33,198 nt of DNA from positions 469 through 33,666 of the forward strand of contig QIAL01000400.1 in the NCBI GenBank assembly GCA_003225535.1, written 5' to 3'. The stretch's first letter is position 1; every line of letters begins with the position of its first letter. This document shows positions 1 to 9,237 of the stretch, piece after piece. This DNA comes from Acidobacteriota bacterium (GTDB taxonomy: Bacteria > Acidobacteriota > Terriglobia > Terriglobales > Acidobacteriaceae). Under the pieces are notes generated by a model. That model did no database searches. It had not been told where the DNA came from and saw nothing but the letters and a program-made list of their open reading frames with translations. The position numbers and the translations under genes were made by a program.

Positions 1-548
1 ACCGGGTCCTCCCCCATGTACTCAAACGTGCGGCCATTACGCGGCTCGCGGGTGAGGTTCACGCCTCCGCCCAGCGACATGTTGTAGCCCTGTGCGCGCA
101 GTTCACGGCCGATCAGCGCCCCGTATTCGAATCCGCTCTGCAAATCCCAACTCGCAGCGCCCGCCACACAAGAGGGAAGCGCTGTCGAGTAGCGCCCATT
201 CTCGCCGCTCATACGCACGCCATAGGCTGAGTCCGACATCTGGATCGCCGGAATCTCCAGCCGCGGAATCTCCACAACGTATCCCGCGCCACCATTCGAA
301 TGAACGGCCAGCGGGCTCATGGGGCTCAGCCCCACCATCCCGGTCCCATGCAGCATCGTGATCTTCTCGTCGATCGTCATCTCTTTGACGACCATCGACG
401 CGCGCTCGTCAGGGGACAAACCAGAGTTCATCCTGCGAAGCGACTTGCCGTCGGACTGGGCGGACGCGATAGAAATGAGTGAGGGGATGAGGAGCAGAGA
501 ACAGAAAAGCGCAAGGCACAACTTCTGGGACGGCCTTTGCAGGGGCAT
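1..548 (-). CDS. GH3 family beta-glucosidase, N-terminal part (runs off the window edge)
   Basis: Reverse-strand translation from ATG at 548 is open to the window edge: MPLQRPSQKLCLALFCSLLLIPSLISIASAQ (signal peptide)...MTIDEKITMLHG...LIGRELRAQGYNMSLGGGVNLTREPRNGRTFEYMGEDPV, typical of GH3. Absent from the ORF track because there is no stop inside the window. Confidence 0.9.
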   Translation of the reverse strand, partial: MPLQRPSQKLCLALFCSLLLIPSLISIASAQSDGKSLRRMNSGLSPDERASMVVKEMTIDEKITMLHGTGMVGLSPMSPLAVHSNGGAGYVVEIPRLEIPAIQMSDSAYGVRMSGENGRYSTALPSCVAGAASWDLQSGFEYGALIGRELRAQGYNMSLGGGVNLTREPRNGRTFEYMGEDP

Positions 549-674
549 CAACTTACCTCCAGACTGTACAAAATCGATATTGTAGCAGGTTCCGCGAGCC
601 TTCCCCGAAAAAGATGATATGCCTTCAAAATACGACGTTCGCAAGCCCATGGCGAGAAGCTTTACACTTAATTT

Positions 675-2315
675 GTGAAGATTGCCCTCGGACAGATCAA
701 TCCGACAGTCGGGGATTTCTCCGGCAACGCCGCCAAGATCATCGACTTCGCCCAACGAGCCAAGTCAGCCGGCGCGGGCTTGATCCTGTTTCCCGAATTA
801 TCCGTTTGTGGATATCCCCCGCGCGACTTGGTCGAGCGCCCTTCGTTCGTCGCACGCAATCGTGAGTCGGCGGAGCGCATAGCCGCGGCCACAACGGGTA
901 TTGCTGTCATCTGCGGCTTGGTAACACCCGCTGATTCTGACACTGGCAAGTCCGCGATGAATTCTGCTGCCCTGTTGATGGATGGCAAGCTCGCGTTCCT
1001 ACAGTCGAAAATGCTCCTGCCCACCTATGACGTTTTCGACGAAATGCGCAACTTCGCCCCCGCGAAGAGCCAGCAACTCTTCCCCTTCTGCGGCAACCGA
1101 ATGGCGCTCACCATCTGCGAGGATGCCTGGAACGACAAGCAATTCTGGGCCAAGCGCCTCTACACCGTTGATCCGGTGGAATCGCTTGTTCGCGAGGGTG
1201 GAAATTTTGTCCTCAATATCTCCGCCTCGCCTTTCTGGATCGGCAAACGCGAATTCCGCCGCGACATGCTGGCCAGCATCGCCCGCCAGCACAAAGTTCC
1301 CGTCGCGCTCGTGAATCAGGTCGGCGGCAACGACAGCCTGGTGTTTGACGGCTCAAGCCTGGTGCTCAATCGCGAAGGCAAGATCATCGCGCAGGGACGT
1401 TCGTTTGAAGAAGACCTGATCTACTTCGATTCCCGGGATCTCACCGGCGAGATGCACGAACAGATCCAAGGTGATGAAGCCAGCGCCTATTCCGCCCTGG
1501 TGCTGGGCACACGCGACTACATCCGAAAATGCGGATTCCAGAAAGCCATCATCGCCCTCAGCGGCGGCATCGATTCCGCGCTGACGGCTGTGATCGCCGC
1601 CGATGCCGTCGGTCCGGAGAACGTCATCGGCGTCGGCATGCCCGGCCCTTACTCGTCTCAGGGTTCCATCGACGACGCCCGCACCCTGGCAAAAAATCTC
1701 GGCATCCGCTTCGAACTCCTTTCAATCAATCCCGCATACGAGGCTTACCGTCAGACCTTACGGGATGTATTCGCAGGACTCAAAGAAGACGTCACAGAAG
1801 AGAACATACAGTCCCGCGCTCGAGGCATGTTGCTGATGGCGCTCTCGAACAAGTTTGGTGCCATTGTCCTCTCTACCGGAAATAAGAGCGAGCTCGGCGT
1901 AGGCTACTGCACGCTGTACGGAGACATGGTCGGGGGCTTGGCCGTCATCTCCGATGTCCCGAAAACTCTGGTCTACGGTTTAGCTGAATACGTGAATTCA
2001 CGCCGTCCCGTAATTCCGCGAGCCTCGATCGAAAAGCCTCCCTCGGCAGAGTTGCGGCCCGATCAGAAAGATAGCGACTCGCTGCCTCCCTACGAAGTTC
2101 TCGATGCCGTTCTGGAAGATTATGTGGAAGACTCGCACTCCGCCGAGCGCATTGCCGACGATCGCGGCATCGACATTGCGACCGTCCGCCGCGTGATCCG
2201 GATGGTCGACCGCGCCGAGTACAAGCGCCAGCAGGCCGCCCCAGGTCTCAAGATTTCTCCGAAGGCTTTTGGTTACGGGCGCCGTTTTCCCATCGCCGCA
2301 AAGTCGGAAATATGA
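675..2315 (+). CDS. nadE: Glutamine-dependent NAD+ synthase
   Basis: N-terminal nitrilase-like domain (MKIALGQINPTVGDFSGN, ELSVCGYPPRDLV) plus synthetase domain (ALSGGIDSALTAVIAADA, LSTGNKSELGVGYCTLYGDMVGG). GTG start. Confidence 0.95.
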   Translation: MKIALGQINPTVGDFSGNAAKIIDFAQRAKSAGAGLILFPELSVCGYPPRDLVERPSFVARNRESAERIAAATTGIAVICGLVTPADSDTGKSAMNSAALLMDGKLAFLQSKMLLPTYDVFDEMRNFAPAKSQQLFPFCGNRMALTICEDAWNDKQFWAKRLYTVDPVESLVREGGNFVLNISASPFWIGKREFRRDMLASIARQHKVPVALVNQVGGNDSLVFDGSSLVLNREGKIIAQGRSFEEDLIYFDSRDLTGEMHEQIQGDEASAYSALVLGTRDYIRKCGFQKAIIALSGGIDSALTAVIAADAVGPENVIGVGMPGPYSSQGSIDDARTLAKNLGIRFELLSINPAYEAYRQTLRDVFAGLKEDVTEENIQSRARGMLLMALSNKFGAIVLSTGNKSELGVGYCTLYGDMVGGLAVISDVPKTLVYGLAEYVNSRRPVIPRASIEKPPSAELRPDQKDSDSLPPYEVLDAVLEDYVEDSHSAERIADDRGIDIATVRRVIRMVDRAEYKRQQAAPGLKISPKAFGYGRRFPIAAKSEI

Positions 2316-2393
2316 TCTACGAATCTGAAGTATTCTAGTGAGTTGAGACCGAGTTTCCGCAAGATCCATGCATTTCTATTCTGAAAGGAACCC

Positions 2394-3308
2394 ATGCGCG
2401 TTCTGCTGAAGACAATTTCTGTTTTCCTTCTGCTCGCCGGCACCCTCGTTCTTGGCCAGGCTTCGGAGAAAACTAAACCCGCCGCCAAGCCTGCCGAGAA
2501 ACTCGGTACCCACGCCACCGCCAATCTTCCCTCAGAAGCAACCGTCGAGTCGTTCCTCCACGAGCAGTTCGGCTATCAAGCCGACATGAGCTGGAAGATC
2601 TCCAGCATCAAGCCTTCGACGATTGAAGGACTGGCCGAGGTCACCGTCGTGCTTGCCAGCCAGCAGGGTCAGCAGTTGTCGCGCTTCTACGTCTCGCCCG
2701 ATGGCCAGCACGCCCTGATTGGCGACATCATTCCTTTCGGCGCAAAGCCATTCGATCCTGCGAAGAACGCTCTCGAGAAGGGAATCACCGGCCCATCTCG
2801 CGGTCCCAAAGACGCAGCAGTGACTATCGTGGAGTTCGGAGATCTGCAGTGTCCCGCATGCAAGGCCGCACAGCCCACCATCGAGGCGCTCGTCGCCGCC
2901 GAGCCGCAGGCTCGATTCGTCTTTCAGAGCTTCCCCCTCGAGATGCATAACTGGGCGGCCAAGGGCGCCGCATACGCCGATTGCGTGGGCCGTGCCTCCA
3001 ACGACGCTTTCTGGAAATTTGTCTCCAAGACGTACGAGACGCAGGCGGAGATTACCGCCGCGAACGCCGACGAAAAACTCACCGCGCTCGCCGATGGCGC
3101 CGGCGTCAAGGGCTCCGAGATTGTTGCTTGCACCACCCAGCCGGAAACGAAGGCGCGCATCGATGCCTCCATCGCTCTTGGCAAAAAAGTCGACGTGAGC
3201 GGCACTCCGACGCTCTTCATCAATGGTCGCAAGATCGGCAGCTTCGATAACCGCCTGTCAGACGTTTACAAGAGCCTGGTGGATTTCGCCGCAAAAGAAG
3301 CGAAGTAG
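2394..3308 (+). CDS. DsbA-like thioredoxin-fold protein, secreted
   Basis: Signal peptide, VEFGDLQCPACKAAQPTIE (CPAC active site), cis-Pro loop VSGTPTLFINGRKIG. Confidence 0.88.
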   Translation: MRVLLKTISVFLLLAGTLVLGQASEKTKPAAKPAEKLGTHATANLPSEATVESFLHEQFGYQADMSWKISSIKPSTIEGLAEVTVVLASQQGQQLSRFYVSPDGQHALIGDIIPFGAKPFDPAKNALEKGITGPSRGPKDAAVTIVEFGDLQCPACKAAQPTIEALVAAEPQARFVFQSFPLEMHNWAAKGAAYADCVGRASNDAFWKFVSKTYETQAEITAANADEKLTALADGAGVKGSEIVACTTQPETKARIDASIALGKKVDVSGTPTLFINGRKIGSFDNRLSDVYKSLVDFAAKEAK

Positions 3309-3394
3309 AACTGGCGATGGCGCTTGCCGTCCGGCAGATCACGAATCTTGAGTTGAACTGGAAGCCCGACGGCTGACGCCCGACGCCGGTTTTA

Positions 3395-5254
3395 CTATCG
3401 CTCGCTCACCCAGATCTCATTCGTGGTGCGGTCGAAGTTGGAAATCACGTGGGGCGTGATGGCGATCATCAACTCGTCGTAGTCTATCTGCCGGGTGTTG
3501 CTCACCATCGCCATGTTGAGCCCCGGAACAAAGCCTAGTCCGGGGAGCCCACTCATCGACCGCATATCGCTGTTGGAAATCTCGCCGGCCACGAATGCTG
3601 GCTCGCCATCCTTCAGGTTGATGCTCGCTTTGTACTCGCGATTCGAGATCACCGGCACGCCATTGTCGGATTGCCCGGTGAGCGAGCGCACCTGCAATTC
3701 AAGCTGCAGGCTGACAGTACCATCAGCGTGAACGGTAGGCTTAGCCTTCAGGTTCAGTCCAAGATCCTCATAGCTGACCGACGGAATCGGCGGAATATAA
3801 GTCTGATTCCCCAGCACCTGGGAAATCTGCGGTGAATTGAAAATGGGCGCATAGCTGGCATTCAGAATCGGATACCGTTGTCCCAGATGGAAGCTTGCGT
3901 CAGCTCCCTGGCCGGCGCGCATCGATACATCGTCAAGAGTTCGCACCCACGATTCGTTAAGCGACAGTTGTGCCGATAACTGGTCGAGGCTCAGCCCCAT
4001 AAACGTGAGCCCACCGCCGAATGTCGCCAGCGGCTGGCTGAAGATTGAACTCTGTTGCCCGGTGAGCTGCGAGAGCAAGCCGGCGAGCGACGTGCTGCCC
4101 GCCTGGTTGATTCCACCCGAGGCAATAAGCTGATTAATCAGATCCTGTATGTTTTGTCCGCCTAACCCCGCCAGTGCCGCAGCCGGGATGTTGAACATGT
4201 TGAACGTATTCGGAATGTGCACGCCCATATTGCGCGTCAGCATGTGACTGATCTGGTAGACGCGGACATCGATCATCACTTGCGGCTTGGGATTGCCGAG
4301 TTGGTCCAACAACCGGGCGCAGGCCTCGACCGCCCGCTGTGGTCCCCGTACTTCTACGGTGTCGGCAGTTTGCCCCGAACTCAGGTTCCGCAGATCGAAA
4401 ATCTGCCGCATTGTATTCACGATGTCGGTCGCTTCCTGCGGCGTCGAATGCGGCGGCAGAATGAATCTCCGCAGCGACATGCGGTCGTATTGTCTGTGAT
4501 TCTCAGCGTTGTCGGCAAGGATCAGCATCTGATGAGGCTCGAGAGCCGCCCACATCGTTTTGCTCACCTTGCATGCCAGGCGCAGCGCACTGAAGAAATC
4601 GACATTATCCACATTGAAGCGCACCTGACGGAGTTGCACCGAATCGTCAAACTGCAGCGTGATTTTGTACGCCGACCCCAGTTCGCTGAACAAAGACTTC
4701 ACATCGCCTGCGAAATGGAATGTGGCTACATCGTTGGTCGGCTCGAGATGGATCTCCTCCGACTCTCCCCAGCGCCCAGCAACCTTCGGCTGGAGGATCG
4801 GTGAAAACTGCCGTGTAGCCTCGCCCAACCGTTCCTGGGCAAACTGATTATCCGGATCCAGACTGAGCGCCGCGCGGAATTCAGTGGCAGCCCGTATTCG
4901 CGCATCCTCCAGCAGCAGAGCATTCCCATGCTGAATGTGGTCGAATACCAGCTTCGATCGAAGCACTTCGCGCGCGGTCAGATACTCCCGATTTTGCGGG
5001 ACCAGCCGCGACGCTTCTTCGAACTGCGCCAAGGCCTCCTCAAACCGCTGACTCTTGTGCAGCTTGGCGCCTCGTTTGAAAGCTTCCTGTGCGTCCTTGC
5101 GATCTTTCTTGGTCGTGATGCAACTGACCGCACCGGGAACTCCGTTGCTGCAGGTCATGGGAGCGGCCAGCGAAGGTTCATCCGCCAACGCGAACGACGC
5201 ACCAATCAGTGCGGCCAGTAGCCCGGCCCCCAAGATGGACAACTTAATAGACAT
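3395..5254 (-). CDS. TPR-containing secretin-domain (type II/III secretion GspD/PilQ-like) protein
   Basis: Likely start MSIKLSILGAGLLAALIG at 5254, TPR-like N-terminus, secretin-like C-terminus (GLNLKAKPTVHADGTVSLQLELQVRSL...VPVISNREYKASINLKDGEPAFVAGEI...LPGLGFVPGL...DELMIAITPHVI). Confidence 0.82.
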   Translation of the reverse strand: MSIKLSILGAGLLAALIGASFALADEPSLAAPMTCSNGVPGAVSCITTKKDRKDAQEAFKRGAKLHKSQRFEEALAQFEEASRLVPQNREYLTAREVLRSKLVFDHIQHGNALLLEDARIRAATEFRAALSLDPDNQFAQERLGEATRQFSPILQPKVAGRWGESEEIHLEPTNDVATFHFAGDVKSLFSELGSAYKITLQFDDSVQLRQVRFNVDNVDFFSALRLACKVSKTMWAALEPHQMLILADNAENHRQYDRMSLRRFILPPHSTPQEATDIVNTMRQIFDLRNLSSGQTADTVEVRGPQRAVEACARLLDQLGNPKPQVMIDVRVYQISHMLTRNMGVHIPNTFNMFNIPAAALAGLGGQNIQDLINQLIASGGINQAGSTSLAGLLSQLTGQQSSIFSQPLATFGGGLTFMGLSLDQLSAQLSLNESWVRTLDDVSMRAGQGADASFHLGQRYPILNASYAPIFNSPQISQVLGNQTYIPPIPSVSYEDLGLNLKAKPTVHADGTVSLQLELQVRSLTGQSDNGVPVISNREYKASINLKDGEPAFVAGEISNSDMRSMSGLPGLGFVPGLNMAMVSNTRQIDYDELMIAITPHVISNFDRTTNEIWVSER

Positions 5255-5390
5255 TGTTTCTGATTTTATCGTGCTTCCGCTCTTGCTGATCAGTGGCCGG
5301 TAGTCCGTAGTACCTTTGGTCACATCCCAAGAACGCGAGAGCCCCCTGGTCTTGCATGATCAGGAATGTCTCGATGGCAAGAGATCCCGA

Positions 5391-5431
5391 GGGTGCCCCA
5401 TCCTTGTCGCGTTTTGTTCGACATGGTGGGG
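5391..5431. repeat. Dispersed palindromic repeat, family B (copy B1)
   Basis: GGGTGCCCCATCCTTGTCGCGTTTTGTTCGACATGGTGGGG; matches copy B2 inside anmK. Confidence 0.8.
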
Positions 5432-5479
5432 ATTTTGACTTTCTTAGAAGACAAGAATCCGCGAACCAGGAGCACGAAC

Positions 5480-6271
5480 CTACGTCAACATCAAGCGCTC
5501 GATCGTCTGCGCCTTGCCAGTCGTCTCGTCACACTCGATAACCACAGCACACAACCGCACATCCCCCGTCGCCGGCTCAAACCGTACCGGCATTCCATTC
5601 AGGAACTTGCCCACGACGAGTTCCTTCTTAACCCCGATCACCCCATCGTAAGGCCCGCTCATTCCCACATCGGTGATGTACGCCGTTCCATTTGGCAGCA
5701 CCCGTTCATCCGCCGTGGGCACATGGGTATGCGTGCCCAACACCGCGGTAACTCTCCCATCCAGATACCAGCCCAACGAAATCTTTTCCGACGTGGCTTC
5801 CGCGTGCATGTCGACGAGAATCACCTTGGCCTTGATCTTCTGCAAAAGTTGATCCGCAACGCGAAACGGATCATCGTTCGACGCCATGAACACGCGCCCC
5901 TGAAGATTGATCACCGCATAGGGCACTTTCCCTTTCATGCCTTCGTACAGGCCCGACCCCGGCATGTCCGCCGGATAGTTGGCCGGACGCAACACGCGCC
6001 GCGCCGGTCCGTGCCCATTCCCCTCGACCATGTGGAAGTAGTCGACGATCTCGCGTTTGTCCCAGACGTGATTCCCGGTGGTGATGACGTCAATGTTCAG
6101 TTCGAACAATTCCTCAGCAAGCGCCGGGGTAATGCCGAAGCCAGCCGCCGAGTTCTCCCCGTTCGCGACAATCAGATTGATGCCTCGCTCGCGCACGATC
6201 TGCGGCAACCGGTCCTTTACAATCGTCCGTCCCGGCCGCCCAAAAATGTCCCCAATAAAAAGAATGCGCAT
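5480..6271 (-). CDS. YmdB-like (TIGR00282-type) metallophosphoesterase
   Basis: MRILFIGDIFGRPGRTIVKDRLP...NGENSAAGFGI...TTGNHVWDKREI...GTHTHVPTADERVLPNGTAYITDVGMSGPYDGVIG. Start chosen at 6271. Confidence 0.92.
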   Translation of the reverse strand: MRILFIGDIFGRPGRTIVKDRLPQIVRERGINLIVANGENSAAGFGITPALAEELFELNIDVITTGNHVWDKREIVDYFHMVEGNGHGPARRVLRPANYPADMPGSGLYEGMKGKVPYAVINLQGRVFMASNDDPFRVADQLLQKIKAKVILVDMHAEATSEKISLGWYLDGRVTAVLGTHTHVPTADERVLPNGTAYITDVGMSGPYDGVIGVKKELVVGKFLNGMPVRFEPATGDVRLCAVVIECDETTGKAQTIERLMLT

Positions 6272-6304
6272 AAGATGCCTGAAAATTCGATAGTAACAGA
6301 GAAT

Positions 6305-6347
6305 GTGGGGACAGCCGCCATCGGCTGTCCGTCGAGCAAAGCTCGAC
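6305..6347. repeat. Dispersed double-hairpin repeat, family A (copy A1)
   Basis: GTGGGGACAGCCGCCATCGGCTGTCC + GTCGAGCAAAGCTCGAC: two adjacent perfect hairpins. Confidence 0.85.
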
Positions 6348-6389
6348 AAGGTTTCCTCGACGGCGACACGAAACTTATAATGGGTGGCC

Positions 6390-6450
6390 TTGAAAGGGTG
6401 CGGCTTTAGCCGCGCCGCCCACAGTCAGAAATAATGCGGGCTTCAGCCCC
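6390..6450. repeat. Short palindromes (family D) filling the rest of the intergenic gap
   Basis: GCGGCTTTAGCCGC and GGGCTTCAGCCC. Confidence 0.6.
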
Positions 6451-6458
6451 TGAGGGAA

Positions 6459-7616
6459 TTACTCCGGCAACTTCGGCAAATCCGCCCGTGCCAACACCGA
6501 TCCCCAGGCATCGATGACGTACACGTCAGTCCACTGCGTCCCAGGTTTTCGCCTGGCCATAATCTCCGCCTGCGGGAACACGACGGTGGTTCGAGGAGAA
6601 GTACATCCGGTCAGCTGCCGGACTTCATACCCGCGATCGTCCGCATCTGAGAGTTCTCCGATTCGCATCATCTCTTTCCGCCCTGGATCGGCGCGCAACA
6701 CCACTTCCACCGCCCCTACCAGGTTCTGGCAGCGCATCGGTACCTGGATCTCCCACTCCTTGGAGCCATGCTTCTTTACCAACGGTGAATCGGCAAACAC
6801 GATCACTGGCGGATTTCCTCCCGGCGATGCATACCACTCCCGCCATCGGTGCTCAAATTCGATGCTGGCCTTCGTGTAGGCGCCGCCCAACTCATGATCT
6901 CGTTCCTCCCAGCATGGATGCATCGCATACAACGATGCAGTCTTAAGCCCACTGCTGCGCGCGTGCAACAGATGGTGCAGCGCGGGCACGAAGTCTGGAT
7001 GGTACCCGGCTCGCGCCATCAGCATCAGCCCTTCGCGGTCGGCCTCCAGTTCCATCTGCCGGCAAAATCGTCCCAGGTCTGCGGAAGCCTTTTCCGAACT
7101 GCTCCAGTTCGCCTGCGGCACGCCGGGATCACCCAGCACAATATTCTGGCTGCCGCTTGTCTCAAGGACCTTCTCATACAAGTATCGCCGCGCCCAATCG
7201 CGACGCACGATATGCGCGATCTCGTGGGATAGGATCGCAGCCCAGAGTCCGGCGCTCGGTCCCGCCATTTTCGCCAGCCCACTCTCCACGTAGACGGTTC
7301 CATCGGGCGACGAATAGGCGTTGAGTTGATCGTTCTCCACGATTTGCAACCGCCATCGGACCTTGCTGCTGGAAGCAGGTGGCACCTCCGGCAACAACCG
7401 TTCGAACGCCAGTCCCCCCGTGGCGTAGTGCCCCGCAGCCGCGACGCTCTGCGCCATCAGTTCAGGCCGCAACCGCGACGCGGTTTCCATGTCGAGTTTG
7501 AATTGGGAGGAAACTTCAGGGACATTGGCGATCTGCCCCATCCCCGGAAGGGTCCAAAGCAAACAAACACAGATTGCAAGATGAACCCACGATCGCTTGG
7601 TTCCAGTGGCTGTCAC
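6459..7616 (-). CDS. M48 family metalloprotease
   Basis: Signal peptide, zinc motif SHEIAHIV (HExxH), downstream ELEADREGLMLMARAGY. Confidence 0.88.
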   Translation of the reverse strand: MTATGTKRSWVHLAICVCLLWTLPGMGQIANVPEVSSQFKLDMETASRLRPELMAQSVAAAGHYATGGLAFERLLPEVPPASSSKVRWRLQIVENDQLNAYSSPDGTVYVESGLAKMAGPSAGLWAAILSHEIAHIVRRDWARRYLYEKVLETSGSQNIVLGDPGVPQANWSSSEKASADLGRFCRQMELEADREGLMLMARAGYHPDFVPALHHLLHARSSGLKTASLYAMHPCWEERDHELGGAYTKASIEFEHRWREWYASPGGNPPVIVFADSPLVKKHGSKEWEIQVPMRCQNLVGAVEVVLRADPGRKEMMRIGELSDADDRGYEVRQLTGCTSPRTTVVFPQAEIMARRKPGTQWTDVYVIDAWGSVLARADLPKLPE

Positions 7617-7732
7617 ACCGTACCCCGTCGGAGAACCATCTCCTGAGTCGGATTATGCTCCTTCTGGAAGGGCTGGAGTAAGAAAAGTGCAGGACGCTCC
7701 CATTCGGGAGTCATCCAGGAAAGATTGCGACT

Positions 7733-9237
7733 CTAATTCGAGGGTGAGGCGAGTTCGGCGCTCCGTAAGAAATCAAAATTCCCCGCAGGATTCAGCCGCA
7801 GGTTTCTGACCCGGTTCGTATGCACCATGACATTGTCGAGATACCACAAATTAATGTATGGCAGATCCTCAGCCAAAATGCTCTGCACCTCGGCATACAG
7901 CGGCTTGCGCGCCTTCGGATCGACCTCGCGCCGCGCCTTGTCGATCAGCGTATCGACCTTGGGGTTGGAATAGTAGTTGCGGTTGGCCCCGTTCGGCGGA
8001 AACTTCGAAGAGTGAAACGCATACTCAAAGATGTCCGGATCTTCATTCCCACCGATCCAGCGCAGGCCATACATTTGAAACGCGCCATGCTGCACGTCGG
8101 AAAAGAACGTCGCGAACTCAAAACTGCGGATATCGAGCGCAATCCCGACGTCGCGCAGCTGTTGCTGCATTACCGCTACCATCAAGCGTGTATTCGCATC
8201 CGTCGACGTTTTCATCGTGATGTGGAAGCGCACGCCATTCACTGCCGGATATCCCGCCGCATCAAGGATCCGTTTCGCCTTCTCCAAATCATGCTCGTAT
8301 GCCGGCACGTCTCCGTTGTAAGCCCAGCTCTGCGCTGGCAAGATGCTACGCGCAGGTTGGGCCAGACCTCGCCACAAGTACTCGATCATTGGCCGCCGGT
8401 CGAGCGCATAAGCAATCGCCTGCCGCACACGGACATCTTTTAGAATCGGGTCGCGCAGGTTGAACCCCAGATACGCCAGCCGCGTTCCTCCGCCGTGTTC
8501 CACACCAAGGTTGGAGTTCTGCTGGAGCGTGACCACGGTATCGGGTGTGAGCGAGTTGATGGCAATGTCTCCGCTCCCCTTCCGCAACTCTAGCGCTTCG
8601 GTCGTCTCGTCCGGCACAACCGCAAAGCGCACCCGCGCCAGCTTCGGCGGACCGCCCCAGTACTCATCGTTCCGTTCAATGGTGACTTCACGATCAGTCT
8701 CGGCGCTGACAAATTTGAACGGCCCGGACCCGATTGGATGCTGCGTCATCTCTTCGCCGCTCCCGTAAGGCACAATTCCCATCGCACCGTCGGAGAGATT
8801 CCACAGCAGCGTCGCGTCGGGTTCTTTCATCTTGAAGATGACGGTGTTCTCGTCCGGCGCGTCGATTCGATCGACATATTTGTAAACGGCGGCTTTGGTG
8901 CTGCGGATCTTGCCCTGTAGCAGCGAATCGAAGGTCCACTTCACGTCCCCCGAAGTCAGCGCACGCCCGTCGTGACGTCGCCTTTGATCAGGAGATCGTC
9001 AAAGATCAGATTGTCGATGTTTTCCGATTGTCCATCGATCCCGACGCGCGGATCCAGATTCGTCGGACTCGACTCAGTCAGCATGACTAAAGTGTCCGCA
9101 TCACGCTTGGAAGAGCAGGAAAGCGCAGGGAAGAGGAGGCAACAGAACACAACCACGAGAAGCCATCGGACCTTAGACCTCCGACCTCGGCCCCCGAGGT
9201 CGGAGGTCTGAAGGCTGAGGTCAGCGGTTTCACGCAT
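7733..9237 (-). pseudogene. Family-5 extracellular solute-binding protein (peptide ABC transporter type), broken by an internal deletion/frameshift
   Basis: N-terminal part MRETADLSLQ...LLVVVFCCLLFPALSC (lipobox) SSKRDADTLVMLTESSPTNLDPRVGIDGQSENIDNLIFDDLLIKGD then TGA; next frame resumes HDGRALTSGDVKWTFDSLL...GSGPFKF...YWGG. ATG at 9237 overlaps the anmK stop. Confidence 0.75.
9175..9209. repeat. Perfect 16-bp inverted repeat with 3-nt loop
   Basis: AGACCTCCGACCTCGG-CCC-CCGAGGTCGGAGGTCT. Confidence 0.9.

Noticed and set aside
5366-6409. 347-aa + strand ORF
   Set aside because: Antisense to the YmdB-like phosphoesterase; composition (His/Arg-rich) is that of a shadow ORF in GC-rich DNA.
9175-9209. 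Intrinsic terminator after anmK
   Set aside because: Very strong stem but no following T-tract, and it lies inside the coupled downstream reading frame.
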